DNA of 64,000 nt from positions 3,952,001 through 4,016,000 of the forward strand of contig NZ_AP022870.1 of assembly GCF_011764545.1 (NCBI RefSeq), written 5' to 3'. Shown here piece after piece: positions 1-26,317 of the stretch. Position 1 is the first letter of the stretch; each line of letters opens with the position of its first letter. A program made the position numbers and the translations under genes. This stretch comes from Phytohabitans flavus. Its GTDB lineage: Bacteria > Actinomycetota > Actinomycetes > Mycobacteriales > Micromonosporaceae. The notes beneath the pieces were generated by a model that saw only the letters and a list, made by a program, of their open reading frames with translations, had not been told where the DNA came from and did not search any database.

Positions 1-159
1 CGCGCCGGCCGCACCACGATCGTCGTCACGACAAGCCCCGCGCTGCTCGCGGCCACCGACCGGGTAGCGGTCCTCGACGGCGGTACGGTCACCGTCGTGG
101 GCCGCCACACCGACCTTGTAGCGGCCGATCCCACCTACCGCGCGGCGGTGCTGGCATGA
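1..159 (+). CDS. ABC exporter half-transporter, C-terminal end (truncated by window edge)
   Basis: Only the last 52 codons are present. They match the end of an ABC-transporter nucleotide-binding domain: a beta strand (TTIVVTTSP), then the usual aromatic-free 'DRVAVLDGG' stretch that follows the H-loop, and a short helical tail. The H-loop position, normally histidine (VTH), reads VTT, so this half appears to lack the switch histidine. The stop codon overlaps the start of the next ABC gene by four bases (ATGA), so the two halves are probably translationally coupled and form a heterodimer. Substrate cannot be told from this fragment. Confidence 0.8.
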   Translation, partial: RAGRTTIVVTTSPALLAATDRVAVLDGGTVTVVGRHTDLVAADPTYRAAVLA

Positions 160-1931
160 GCGAGCAACTGCTTCCTACCGCTACCGGGCGGGAGACGTGG
201 GCGGCCGTGCGTGGGCTTCTGCGCGGGCGGCTGCTGAAGACGGGCGGGGCGTTCGCCGTGCTTGTCGCGGCCACCTCTGCCGGCCTGCTCACCGCGCCGC
301 TGCTCGGCCGGATCGTCGACCTCGTCGCGGACGGCCACCCGGCCAGCGCGCTCACGACGCCGATCGTGCTTCTCGTGCTCGTCGCGCTCGTCCAAGGTGG
401 ACTCACCGCGCTGGGCGTGGCGCTCGTCGCGGGAGTGGGCGAGGAGATGCTGGCGCGGCTCCGCGAGCAGTTTGTGGCGCGGGCGCTGCGGCTGCCCCTC
501 GAACGGATCGAGCGGGCCGGCTCCGGCGACCTCAGCGCCCGGGTCACCGCCGACGTGTCCATCGTGGCCGAAGCCGTCCGTCGCGCGCTCCCCCAGCTGG
601 CCCGCTCCGGGCTCACCATCGTGCTCACGCTCGTGGCCCTCGCGGTACTGGACTGGCGTTTCCTGCTCGCCGCCCTCCTCGCCGTACCCGTGCAGGCCCA
701 CACCGTGCGCTGGTACGCGCGCCGCGCCATCCCGCTCTACGCTGAGCAGCGGGTCAGCGTCGGCGCGCAGCAGCAGCAACTGCTCGACACCGTGGGCGGG
801 GCCGCGACAGTGCGGACGTTCCGCCTCGCCGACCGCCACGTCGACCTCGTCACCGAGCGGTCGACCGCCACCGTCACGCTCACGCTGCGGGCGGTGCGGC
901 TGATGACGCGGTTCTTCGGGCGGCTCAACCTCGCCGAGTACATCGGGCTCAGCGCGGTGCTCGTCACCGGTTTCGTGCTGGTACGGGCGGACGCCGCGAC
1001 GATCGGCACCGCGACAGCGGCGGCGCTGTACTTCCACAACCTCTTCAACCCCATCAACGTCGCGCTGTCCCTTGTGGACGACGCGCAGGTGGCCGCCGCC
1101 GGCCTCGCCCGGCTCGTCGGGGTCGCGTCGCTGCCGGCCACACCGGAGACCGCCGCCGCGGAGGTCACCGGCGGCTCGGTGAAGGCGGCCGGCCTCGGCC
1201 ACGCCTACCTGCCCGGCCACCCGGTGCTGCACGACGTCGACCTGCACATCGAGCCCGGCGAGCGGGTCGCGCTCGTCGGCGCCAGCGGCGCTGGGAAGAC
1301 CACGGTGGCCAAGCTCGTCGCGGGCATCCACCAGCCGACGTCGGGCACGGTCCACCTCGGCGGGGTACGCCTGGACGAGCTCGGCCCGTCCGCGACCGGC
1401 GGCACCGTCGCGCTGATCACCCAGGAGGTACACGTCTTCGCCGGCCGCCTCGACGAGGACCTGCGCCTCGCCCGGCCCGGCGCGACCGGCGACGAGCTGC
1501 GCGCCGCACTCGACCGGGTCGGCGCGCTGCGCTGGGCGGACGCGCTGCCGGACGGTCTGTCCACGGTGGTCGGTGAGGGTGGGCACGCGCTCACCGTCAC
1601 GCAGGCACAGCAGCTCGCGCTCGCCCGGCTGGTGCTGGCCGACCCGCCGATCGCGGTACTGGACGAGGCGACCGCGGACGCCGGCAGCGCGGGTGCCCGG
1701 GTGCTGGAGGAGGCGGCCACGGCGGCGCTCGCGGGGCGTACCGCCCTGGTGGTCGCGCACCGCCTCACCCAGGCCGCCACCGCCGACCGGGTGATCGTGC
1801 TGGAGGGCGGCCGGGTCGTGGAGTCCGGCACGCACGACGACCTCGTCGCGGCCGCCGGGCGGTATGCCACGCTTTGGGCCGCCTGGTCCACCACACGTCC
1901 GCGAAATGTTCCGCCGGAAAGCGCACAATGA
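156..1931 (+). CDS. ABC transporter, fused permease and ATP-binding half-exporter
   Basis: A 591-residue type IV ABC half-transporter: N-terminal membrane region (about residues 30-310) followed by a nucleotide-binding domain. Walker A (GASGAGKTT) lies near residue 374, Walker B (IAVLDEAT) near 498 and the H-loop histidine (VVAHRL) near 532. The signature motif, normally LSGGQ, reads LTVTQAQQ, so it is degenerate. The upstream partner has a degenerate H-loop, so the pair has the layout expected of an asymmetric heterodimer with one catalytic ATP site. It lies 7 kb from the siderophore NRPS on the other strand. A role in siderophore export is possible but is only inferred from proximity. The ATG start overlaps the upstream stop. 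Confidence 0.9.
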   Translation: MSEQLLPTATGRETWAAVRGLLRGRLLKTGGAFAVLVAATSAGLLTAPLLGRIVDLVADGHPASALTTPIVLLVLVALVQGGLTALGVALVAGVGEEMLARLREQFVARALRLPLERIERAGSGDLSARVTADVSIVAEAVRRALPQLARSGLTIVLTLVALAVLDWRFLLAALLAVPVQAHTVRWYARRAIPLYAEQRVSVGAQQQQLLDTVGGAATVRTFRLADRHVDLVTERSTATVTLTLRAVRLMTRFFGRLNLAEYIGLSAVLVTGFVLVRADAATIGTATAAALYFHNLFNPINVALSLVDDAQVAAAGLARLVGVASLPATPETAAAEVTGGSVKAAGLGHAYLPGHPVLHDVDLHIEPGERVALVGASGAGKTTVAKLVAGIHQPTSGTVHLGGVRLDELGPSATGGTVALITQEVHVFAGRLDEDLRLARPGATGDELRAALDRVGALRWADALPDGLSTVVGEGGHALTVTQAQQLALARLVLADPPIAVLDEATADAGSAGARVLEEAATAALAGRTALVVAHRLTQAATADRVIVLEGGRVVESGTHDDLVAAAGRYATLWAAWSTTRPRNVPPESAQ

Positions 1932-1974
1932 TCGGGACTGATTCCCGACTGCGGTTCGCCAGCGTCCTGCGAGA

Positions 1975-2166
1975 ATGCGACACGTGGACTGGTACAGGGA
2001 CCGCGACCCGGGGATGTACGGCCGGTACGACGACACCGGCGACGCCCGCTGCCCGATCTGCTACGTGCCGCCCGGCGCCCCCCACATGAACTCCTGCGAC
2101 GACACCGGCACCTGGCGCGGCGACACCCCCGGCGAGGCGACCCGCGCCGACGAATGGGAAAACTAG
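1975..2166 (+). CDS. small conserved-looking CxxC protein, unknown function
   Basis: A 63-residue acidic, Asp- and Gly-rich protein. It contains CPIC at residues 26-29 and a later HMNSC, so a CxxC...HxxxC zinc site is possible. There is no membrane segment or signal peptide. It starts 43 bases after the ABC gene on the same strand and could be cotranscribed. Codon use has the strong third-position GC of its neighbours, which supports real coding. No function is assigned. It could still be a spurious short frame. Confidence 0.55.
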   Translation: MRHVDWYRDRDPGMYGRYDDTGDARCPICYVPPGAPHMNSCDDTGTWRGDTPGEATRADEWEN

Positions 2167-2446
2167 GGACCTTTGGAGTCAGGGTCGTCGGTTCTGTCCA
2201 CAATGGTGACTGCGGATCTCCCCAGGATCGAGATTTTGAGCTACCGCGACGTCCGCGGTGGTCCAGACCGCCGCTCCCGCAGCCTCACCCTCCGCGCTTC
2301 ACAACCGACCCAACCCGCACGCCACCGCCGGGTGGCCGCGCTCGCCGCCGGCCATTGGACGGGGAGGCTTCCTCCGTGGAAGGAGGAGTTGCGGTTACCC
2401 CATTTCTTGCCTCCGGCGGGGATCTCCGGCCTCCGGGATGGGGGAA

Positions 2447-2600
2447 GTGCCGTCCCGTCGGTCCTCGACCCGTCAAGAGCAGAGCAGACCAACGCCCGGG
2501 GCGCCAGCGTCCGTGCCGTGCGTTGCGGTCCGCGGGTGGTGGCGCCCCGGGCGTTGGCCCGCTCCAAGAACAAGCGGGTCGAGGACCGACGGGACGGCAC
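2447..2600. repeat. nested perfect palindrome (26-bp outer arm, 18-bp inner arm)
   Basis: Arms 2447-2472 and 2575-2600 are a perfect 26-bp inverted repeat beginning GTGCCGTCCCGTCGG. Inside them, 2489-2506 and 2540-2557 form a second perfect 18-bp inverted repeat (CCAACGCCCGGGGCGCCA). As RNA it would fold into one long hairpin with a symmetric internal loop of 16-17 bases and a 33-base apical loop. As DNA it has the layout of a small insertion with terminal inverted repeats, but no clear target duplication flanks it. Confidence 0.8.
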
Positions 2601-2734
2601 TGAGAGGGGTGCGGCCTGCGCGAATCTTGAGCGTTCAGCCGTCTTTGGGCGCGTTCCCGTCGCGCTGGCAGCCACCAAGGAACCAAGGTCACTCGTTTGC
2701 CTTGATCGGTGCTATGGCTGGAAGCTATCTGGCA

Positions 2735-2782
2735 GATCGTGGTATTTAACTGCCTCCATAGGGGCAGCTGCGTACCACGATC
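2735..2782. repeat. 48-bp palindrome GATCGTGGTA...TACCACGATC (copy 1)
   Basis: An imperfect palindrome with 10-11-bp perfect outer arms. The same 48-bp unit, also preceded by CTGGCA, occurs at 31343-31390 and, interrupted by a small insertion, at 57345-57535. A shared upstream block (GTTTGCCTTGATC) shows that a longer unit is repeated, not just the palindrome. Confidence 0.75.
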
Positions 2783-2936
2783 GCTTGCCGGCGCCGGCGC
2801 AACGCGCTGATCAAGGGAAACCAGGTCTGCGTGGTTGTCGCGGGCCGGTATCACTCGGTTCTGGAGCTGGGCAGTACGGACAAATAGGCGAAACACCCTG
2901 CGCCCAAGCACTACTGCGGACAAGCCCGCACCGTGG

Positions 2937-2997
2937 CTTCTGGATCTAGTCGACTTAATGTCGTCCTGGCAGCAGAAAAGTCGACTAGATCCAGAAG
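2937..2997. repeat. perfect 20-bp stem hairpin
   Basis: Arms 2937-2956 and 2978-2997 (CTTCTGGATCTAGTCGACTT and its complement) pair perfectly around a 21-base loop. The AT-richer sequence stands out from its surroundings. No second copy was seen in this window. It could be a recombination or insertion-element end, or a terminator-like structure without a T-tract. Confidence 0.7.
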
Positions 2998-3234
2998 GCT
3001 TCGGGTCGCCGCGTCGCGGGCGGCCCGGAATCGGGCCTGAGTGCCGGCGGCCAAGCCGAGCCGGGCGGGCGCGTCGGTGCGCCCAGCTCCAGAGGCCACT
3101 GGGGCGGCGGCCCGCCGCCGGCCCACGGGCGGGCGGGGTTGTGGACCGCGGAGGGTGAGGCCGCGGGAGCAGCGGTCCGGACCACCGCGGACGTCGCGGT
3201 AGCTCAATTTGTCATCGTTTGGTAGTCCTACGGC

Positions 3235-3858
3235 CTACGGGGGCGGGGGCTCGTAGGGCGGGCGCGGCACGGGCGGGTCGGACGGCGCCGCCGCGTGCAC
3301 GATCCGCCGGACCAGCCCCGGCACCCGGCGCCCGCGCAGCCCTCGGTCGGCGAGTTCGAGTAGCTCCAGTAGCGCGAAGAGCCCGAACACCACGATCGCC
3401 ACCACCCGCAGCGGCCCGATCCCGCCGCGCGGCACGAGGGCCACCATCAGTCCCGCGGTCAGCGCGAGGATCGCCACGTTGTAGCGGGTGCGGGTGCGGC
3501 GTACCAGATGCGCCCAGGACGCCCGGTGATGGCGCAGCTCCCACGCCACGACCGCCTGCCGGGCCGGGTCGTCAAAGTCCGGGTACCACTCGCGCACCTG
3601 CGCCGGTGACACCGCGTAGCCGCGGGCGCGGGCGTTGAGCTGTACCACCTGGAGGAAGAGCACCGCGGACAGCGCGAAGAGCGCCAGGGCCGCGTCCGGG
3701 TAGCGCAGGCTCTCGGCACCGGGGATGAGCAGGCCGATCAGCGCGACCGCGAAGCCCGCGAGGAGCGGGGCGGCGACCCCGCCGAGACTGTCGACGACGG
3801 CGAACGCGCCGTACGGCTCCGGTGGCGCCGGCCACCGGGGCTTGTCACCCTGGGTCAC
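3235..3858 (-). CDS. small membrane protein of the M48-protease operon
   Basis: A 207-residue protein with four predicted membrane segments in two pairs (near residues 25-45, 52-75, 130-147 and 153-172) and a Pro-rich C-terminal tail ending in PPYEPPPP. The chosen start is GTG at 3858, which overlaps the stop of the upstream gene in a GTGA junction. Longer frames upstream read through the neighbour in another frame and are rejected. It is the third gene of an operon with a zinc-ribbon membrane protein and an M48 protease, which suggests a membrane complex, but no family was recognised. Confidence 0.75.
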   Translation of the reverse strand: MTQGDKPRWPAPPEPYGAFAVVDSLGGVAAPLLAGFAVALIGLLIPGAESLRYPDAALALFALSAVLFLQVVQLNARARGYAVSPAQVREWYPDFDDPARQAVVAWELRHHRASWAHLVRRTRTRYNVAILALTAGLMVALVPRGGIGPLRVVAIVVFGLFALLELLELADRGLRGRRVPGLVRRIVHAAAPSDPPVPRPPYEPPPP

Positions 3859-4957
3859 TGCGTCACCGTGAATACGACGTCCGTGCCGTTGGTCGTGATC
3901 TGCCCGCTCACGACGAGCGCCAGGCGTACGACATCGGTCGGCTCGAACGTCGACATGGTGCGCGCCGTGCCCTCCACGGTCCCGTTGGCCGCCGTCTGGG
4001 CAAAGGCGAGGCCTTCGGGCGTGAGCTGATATTGCATCCGCGGGTACTCGACGATCCGCCACTTGATGGAGGTGATCTCGTAGAAGCCGCTGTACTGGAA
4101 CGGGCAGCCCTCCGGCTCGGCCACCTCCTGGCGCGCGCAGCCGTCCAGGTACTCCTTGAGCTGCTTCTCGACCGCCTCCTGGGCCGTGGCCCGCAGCCGT
4201 GGCGTGAGCGTCGCCCCTGCTGGCCGCCGGTGCTCACCGTTACCGGCTCGGCGTCGGCGAGCGGCGTTTCCGGCGCCCGCACCGTGTACCGCCCGGGGAA
4301 GACCATGATCTGCCCGCTCTGGCCGGGGTAGACGGGTGTGCCCGCGACCGTCACGCTGCTGAGCCCGACCGCCGAGACCGGCAGCGCGCGGAGTGCGTTT
4401 TCGATGTCCCACCGCTGGAAGGTGTGCTCCGGACCGCCCAGCCGCCTCAGCCTGAACTCCTCCCGGTACTCGGTACCGGAGATCTGGTACGACACCTGTG
4501 CCGTGGCCCGGTCGCCGTCGGTGTCCACGCTGAGCAGCCGAAACTGGTCCGGCGGCGTGTAGTCGGGGCCGCTCAGCGAGGCGAGGGGCCCGGCCTGGCC
4601 ACTGCCCTCGGCGTACACGTACCGCCAGGCCGCGCCGGCGTCGCGGTCGGCGAGCGCCTCGAAGTAGTCGTGCACGCTGTCGGCCGGGCCGAAGAACACC
4701 GACCGGACGACCAGGATGGGCGTGGTGGCCGCGAGGATGGACGCGACGACCACGAGCAGCGAGATCAGCGCGGCCGGCGAGGGGCGGGTGGGGAGCAGCG
4801 CGGCCCGTGCGGACGGCTCGGCGGCGGCGCGAGCGGCGGCCGCCTCGGCCTCGTGGGCCGGCTGGGCGTAACCGCAGTTGCGGCAGTACGGCGCCATGCC
4901 GGAGATCTCCACGCGGCAGCGCGCGCACGGGGTCTGGATGTCGACGAGCACGCTCAC
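3855..4957 (-). CDS. zinc-ribbon membrane-anchored protein (apparent frame break)
   Basis: About 367 residues once one base is restored. The N-terminus is a zinc ribbon (CARC near residue 11 and CRNC near 26), followed by a disordered Ala/Glu stretch, one membrane helix (near residues 63-85) and an extracytoplasmic domain beginning VHDYFEALADRD, which resembles NTF2-like domains. The frame breaks at the C4 run 4214-4217. Adding one C joins the upstream part to the downstream part (ATLTPRLRATAQEAV). The GTG start at 4957 overlaps the M48 stop (GTGA). Substrate or partner is unknown. The shared zinc ribbon with the M48 protein suggests they work together. Confidence 0.75.
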
Positions 4958-6359
4958 CTCCGGACCGGCACGAGCGGATAGTCGACGCCCTCGCGCTCCA
5001 GCGCCTCGAGCCGCAGCTCGGTCGGCGGGTGCGAGGCGCAGATCGCCTCGTCCCACCCGTTGCGGCTGCCGTCGACGCTGCGCCGCAGCCGGCCCAGCAC
5101 CAGCCGCAGGCCGTCGCGGTGGCCGGCGAGCACGGCGCCCTGGTCGGCCCGGTACTCCGCGCGCCGTGCCGACGCCGACTGGAGCGGCACGATGAAGTAG
5201 CGCACTGAGGTGAGCGCCGGCCAGGCGACCGAGATCGCCAGGAAGCGCACGATGCTGTTGTCGAAGACTTGCAGCACGAGCGTCGCGGCCCGGTGCGCCA
5301 CGTATAGCGGGAGCGCCACCCCCGCACGAAGAGCCCGGCGACACCGTCGGCGTTGTGCCAGTGGGCGAGCTCGTGGCTGAGCACGCCGGCCACGGCCTCG
5401 CGGTCGTACTCGAACTCGACCAGCAGCCCCCGCTGCACCACGATGTGCCGCGTGTACGCGAACGCGTTGGGCAGCCGCCCGTCGTCGATCAGCAGGCGAG
5501 GCAGGTTGGCCAGGCCCATGCGCTGACCGCACTCGTGCATGATCGGCAGCAGGAACTCCTCCTCCCGCCGGCTCATCCGCCGCGCGCCGCCGAGCCGCAG
5601 CCGCCAGGGCTCCAGCACCGTGCCGTACACCACGTAGAGCACGCCGACCGCCAGCCCGAGCACGATGTTGAGCAGCACCACGATCAGCGTGACGACCGGA
5701 TCATCGAGGTAGTCGACGAGCCACGGCGCGAGCAGGCCACCGGCGAACCCGCCCAACACGCCCAACACGCCCAGCACGATGCCGCCGAGCGCCCCCAGCC
5801 CGCCACCGCCCAGCGTGGAGAACTGCACCAGCACCTCGCCCACCACCGGCACGTCCTCCAGCGCCTCGCCCGCGACCGCCGCGCCGCCGACAAGCCCGAC
5901 GATGCCGCCGACCACCGCGCCGGCGACTGCGAGCGCGATCGCGACCGGCAGCCCGAACCAGCCGCCGACCAGCGCCGCCACCGTCGCCCGCCAGTCCCGC
6001 CCGATCCCGGCCATCAGCCACCACCCGGCGGACGAGTAGCCGGCCGGCCGGTGCGAGAAGAGCCCGAGCCGCCCGACCGCCGGCACCCCGCCGCTCTCCG
6101 ATGCGGGGGTGGCGGGGCGTCCGCGCTGCGCCGGCACGAGGGCCGCCGCCGGCAGGTCGGCGGCCACGACCGGAGGAGCCTGCGCGGGTACGGTCGACGG
6201 GGCGGGACGGCTCGGCGGCGGCACGACGGGCCGGGGCGGGGGTGGCAGGGCCGCCGCCGCCGGCGCCGGGGCCGCCGTCACCGCGTCGACGGGCGCGTCG
6301 CAGGCTGGGCAGCGCTCAGCCGGAGCGATCAGCGCTTCCCCACACTGCGAGCACCGCAC
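4954..6359 (-). CDS. M48-family membrane zinc metalloprotease (apparent frame break)
   Basis: About 468 residues after repair. It starts with a zinc ribbon (CSQCG, CPACD), then a Pro-rich linker, several membrane segments (about residues 115-250) and the M48 catalytic motif HELAHWHNADG near residue 335. The predicted third zinc ligand region (RRAEYRADQGAV) lies about 55 residues later, as in the HtpX/Ste24 group. The frame breaks at the C5 run 5319-5323. One added C continues VRG into VALPLYVAHRA and ends at 4954. Homologues act in membrane protein quality control. The start is GTG at 6359. Confidence 0.85.
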
Positions 6360-6603
6360 CGGGCTGCCTTCCCATTCGTGAGAACGTGTCTAGATCCACC
6401 GCACGCCGATTTTCCGCGTTGGCAATAGTGGTGTGCCCCGGCTTATCCCGTCAAGCGGCTTCTACGCACGGTAAGGTCTCGATTCGGATAGGCCATTGTG
6501 CGCGGTCGGTTCATTCGGTATTACTGGTGGCCGCGCGAATGGCGGGAATGCCGATCTAGGGACGGCAGCTGATGGCGATCTCGCAAAATGCACAGGGACG
6601 TGC

Positions 6604-8679
6604 ATGAAAGCCACTCGGGTGCCCACATTCGACCTCGACCGCCTACGCGGGACGTCCCCGATCGGCGACGAGCCGTCCGGCAGGCTGCTCGCGGTCCCCG
6701 CGGTCCGGATCAACAAGGCCTGGCCGGCCGTCTACCGCGAGTACGGCCCGACCCAGCGCGAAAGCCTAGATCCGGACGCCCTGGGCCGGGCGGTAGCGCT
6801 GCTCGGCGAGATCGGCGACCCCGCCGCCCGCTGGCTCTGCGAACGCGCGGCCTGGCCCGCCGCCCTGGTCACCCGAGGCTCGGACGTGACCGGCTACCTC
6901 ACCCGCCAGGCACCCGACGCGTTCACCTTCCGCCCGACGGTGGCCCGCGCCCTCCTCGCCTCGCGAGGCGATCAGCCCGCCTCCGCGAGCGAGCTGGCTG
7001 GCCTCCTGGGCGAGTGGCCGGCGCCGGAAGGCGCGGAAGGCGTGCGGCTGGCGTTCCTACTCGACCTCGCCGCGCTGCTGGGCACCCTGTCGGAGTGGGA
7101 CGTCACGCCCGGCGGCCTCGACCCGGACACGATCCTCGTCACCGCCGCCGGCGACGTGCACTGCTTCGCCACCCGCTGCGACACGATGCTGGTGGGCGGC
7201 CACCCGCCGTACACCCCGCCGCCCGCGGCCGAGGCCGGGCTCACGTTCGGCGCGCTGGTGGCGGGCGTGCTCGCCCACGCCGTCGACGCCGGCCGCCACC
7301 CCGACCTCGCCGCCCTGGCCTCGGCCGGCACACCGCCGGACTGGCCTACCTGGACGGACGCGCTCACCACCGCCGCCCGACTCGCCGGCCCGCGCCGCCC
7401 AGCACGACGATCCACTGTGGCCCCGCCGAGGCCGTCCCCGCCGGCCGCGCCCACACCGCCGCCGGCTTCCCTGTCCGCTAACCCGCCGGCTTCCCCGCCT
7501 GGGGACGTCGTCATCCCCGCTCCCGCCCGCTCTCCGGAGTCCGAAGGCCCCACCGGCGGGCCGCCTCCCGCCCTGCCGCCCCTCCCGGGACCCGCACCCT
7601 TCGCGACGGTGCCGTCGCCCCGATGGTCACCGGACGCCGGTACCCTCGGTCCGGACGACTTGCCCAGCGTGCCGGCCCAGGGCCGCTCCCCCGACACGAT
7701 CACCCCCGACACCCACGCCCGACCCGACCGTCCGCCATCTGAGGCGCCGTCTTCGCTTGAGGCGCCATCTCCGTTCGTGGTCCAGCCTTCTGCGCCCGGG
7801 TCCGAGACGCCTTCGCCGTTCCAGCGCGAGACGCCTTCGCCATCCGCGGACGAGCCGGCGCTGTTCGGGAGTGAGGGGGCGTCGCGGTCCGCCGGTGAGT
7901 TGCCGGGCGCGGACGCCGGGGCGACGGCGCCGACATTTCCGCTCTGGCCGGCCGAGCCGGTGACCGAACCGCTGGTCGGTGCGCACCGGTCGCCCGACCC
8001 GCCACCCCGGCGGCGCCGGGCCGCTGTCCTCGTCGCGGCCGCCACGGCCGCCGTCGTGATCGCCGTTGCCGGCACCGCCGCGATCCTCACCACGGTCGCT
8101 GACGACGACGGCGAGCCGGTCGGCGCGCCCGCGCCACCGCCCGTGTCCCAGCCGGCCACCACCTCGACCGGCGATGCTGACCCGACGGCCTCCACCGGCC
8201 CGACGGGGTCGACCGGCTCACCCAGCGGCGAGCCCACCGCCGCGCCGACGCCGACCGCCGTCGGTCTGGTGGACACCACCGCCGTCGGCGACGACCCTCT
8301 GGCGCCGGCCATCGCGGGCATGTTCGACCAGTACTTCGCGGCCATCAACGCCCGCGACTACAACCTCGCGGTCACCCACTACGACCCGGCCGGCGTCATC
8401 GACCCCCGCGACCCGGCCGAGCGGCAGGCGTTCGCCGCGGGTGTGTCCACCACGACCGACTCGGAGATCCGCCTGCTGTCGATCGGGTCCGGCGGCGCCA
8501 GCGGGGGCACGGCCCAGGCGCGCCTCACGTTCCGCAGCGAGCAGGATCCCGGGTTCGGCCCGAAGGGGCGGGAGCAGGAGACCTGCACGCGCTGGGACCT
8601 GACCTACGCGCTCACCACCACCGCCGACGGCCGGTACCTGATCCTGCGCGCGACCGCCGTCACGAGCCGACCCTGCTGA
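6604..8679 (+). CDS. membrane-anchored protein with Pro-rich linker, unknown role
   Basis: About 691 residues from ATG at 6604; upstream in-frame starts are possible but have poor coding character. The N-terminal 250 residues are globular and vaguely like protein-kinase-fold regulatory proteins, but no catalytic kinase motif is visible. Next come about 200 residues rich in Pro, Ser and Thr, one membrane helix (AVLVAAATAAVVIAVAGTA, near 476), a Thr/Ser/Pro stalk and an extracytoplasmic 120-residue domain (FDQYFAAINARDYNLAV) of NTF2-like appearance. It ends 8 bases before the convergent MbtH gene. The 244 bases upstream contain no recognisable element. It may be a surface sensor or scaffold. 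Confidence 0.7.
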   Translation: MKATRVPTFDLDRLRGTSPIGDEPSGRLLAVPAVRINKAWPAVYREYGPTQRESLDPDALGRAVALLGEIGDPAARWLCERAAWPAALVTRGSDVTGYLTRQAPDAFTFRPTVARALLASRGDQPASASELAGLLGEWPAPEGAEGVRLAFLLDLAALLGTLSEWDVTPGGLDPDTILVTAAGDVHCFATRCDTMLVGGHPPYTPPPAAEAGLTFGALVAGVLAHAVDAGRHPDLAALASAGTPPDWPTWTDALTTAARLAGPRRPARRSTVAPPRPSPPAAPTPPPASLSANPPASPPGDVVIPAPARSPESEGPTGGPPPALPPLPGPAPFATVPSPRWSPDAGTLGPDDLPSVPAQGRSPDTITPDTHARPDRPPSEAPSSLEAPSPFVVQPSAPGSETPSPFQRETPSPSADEPALFGSEGASRSAGELPGADAGATAPTFPLWPAEPVTEPLVGAHRSPDPPPRRRRAAVLVAAATAAVVIAVAGTAAILTTVADDDGEPVGAPAPPPVSQPATTSTGDADPTASTGPTGSTGSPSGEPTAAPTPTAVGLVDTTAVGDDPLAPAIAGMFDQYFAAINARDYNLAVTHYDPAGVIDPRDPAERQAFAAGVSTTTDSEIRLLSIGSGGASGGTAQARLTFRSEQDPGFGPKGREQETCTRWDLTYALTTTADGRYLILRATAVTSRPC

Positions 8680-8687
8680 GCGGTCGG

Positions 8688-8893
8688 TCAGTCGGCCATC
8701 GCCTCGCGGAGGCTGCGCGGGCGCAGGTCGGTCCAGTGTGCCTCGACGTACGCGAGGCAGGCGTCCCGCGAATCCTCGCCGAAAACGGCCGTCCAGCCCT
8801 CGGGTACGTCCACGAAGGACGGCCAGAGCGAGTGCTGGTCCTCCTCGTTGACGAGCACGTAGTAGCGACCCTCGGGGTCCTCGAACGGGTTGG

Positions 8894-8897
<4 letters not shown>
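8688..8897 (-). CDS. MbtH-like NRPS accessory protein
   Basis: A 69-residue protein with the MbtH signature: NPFEDPEGRYYVLVNEE, the SLWPSF block and WTDLRP near the C-terminus. MbtH proteins bind and activate adenylation domains of their NRPS. The GTG start overlaps the NRPS stop by four bases (GTGA), so it is translated right after the synthetase it should serve. Longer upstream readings belong to the NRPS shadow frame. Confidence 0.95.

Positions 8898-26313
<17,416 letters not shown>

Positions 26314-26317
<4 letters not shown>

Larger units (their letters stand above)
2237..3206. repeat. 970-bp foldback element with 70-bp inverted ends (copy 1)
   Basis: This 1.07-kb gene-free stretch is bounded by two near-identical inverted 70-bp ends (2237-2306 and 3137-3206). 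The outer bases read TGAGCTACCGCGACGTCCGC in both orientations. The same end sequence occurs at 31079-31149, 44434-44503, 44745-44811 and 57717-57775. The interior holds a nested palindrome (2447-2600), a 48-bp palindrome (2735-2782) and a 20-bp hairpin (2937-2997). Reading frames through it are short and have no coding character. It looks like a composite, non-autonomous mobile or foldback element. Confidence 0.8.

Noticed and set aside
135..2036. 633-codon open frame antisense to the ABC exporter
   Set aside because: Its composition is the mirror of a high-GC gene (Arg, Gly, Ala, Pro runs) with no family motif; the plus-strand ABC protein has all its motifs.
2167..3234. Protein-coding genes in the 2.2-3.2 kb gap
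   Set aside because: All frames are short, differ between repeat copies and show no codon bias; the stretch is explained by repeats.
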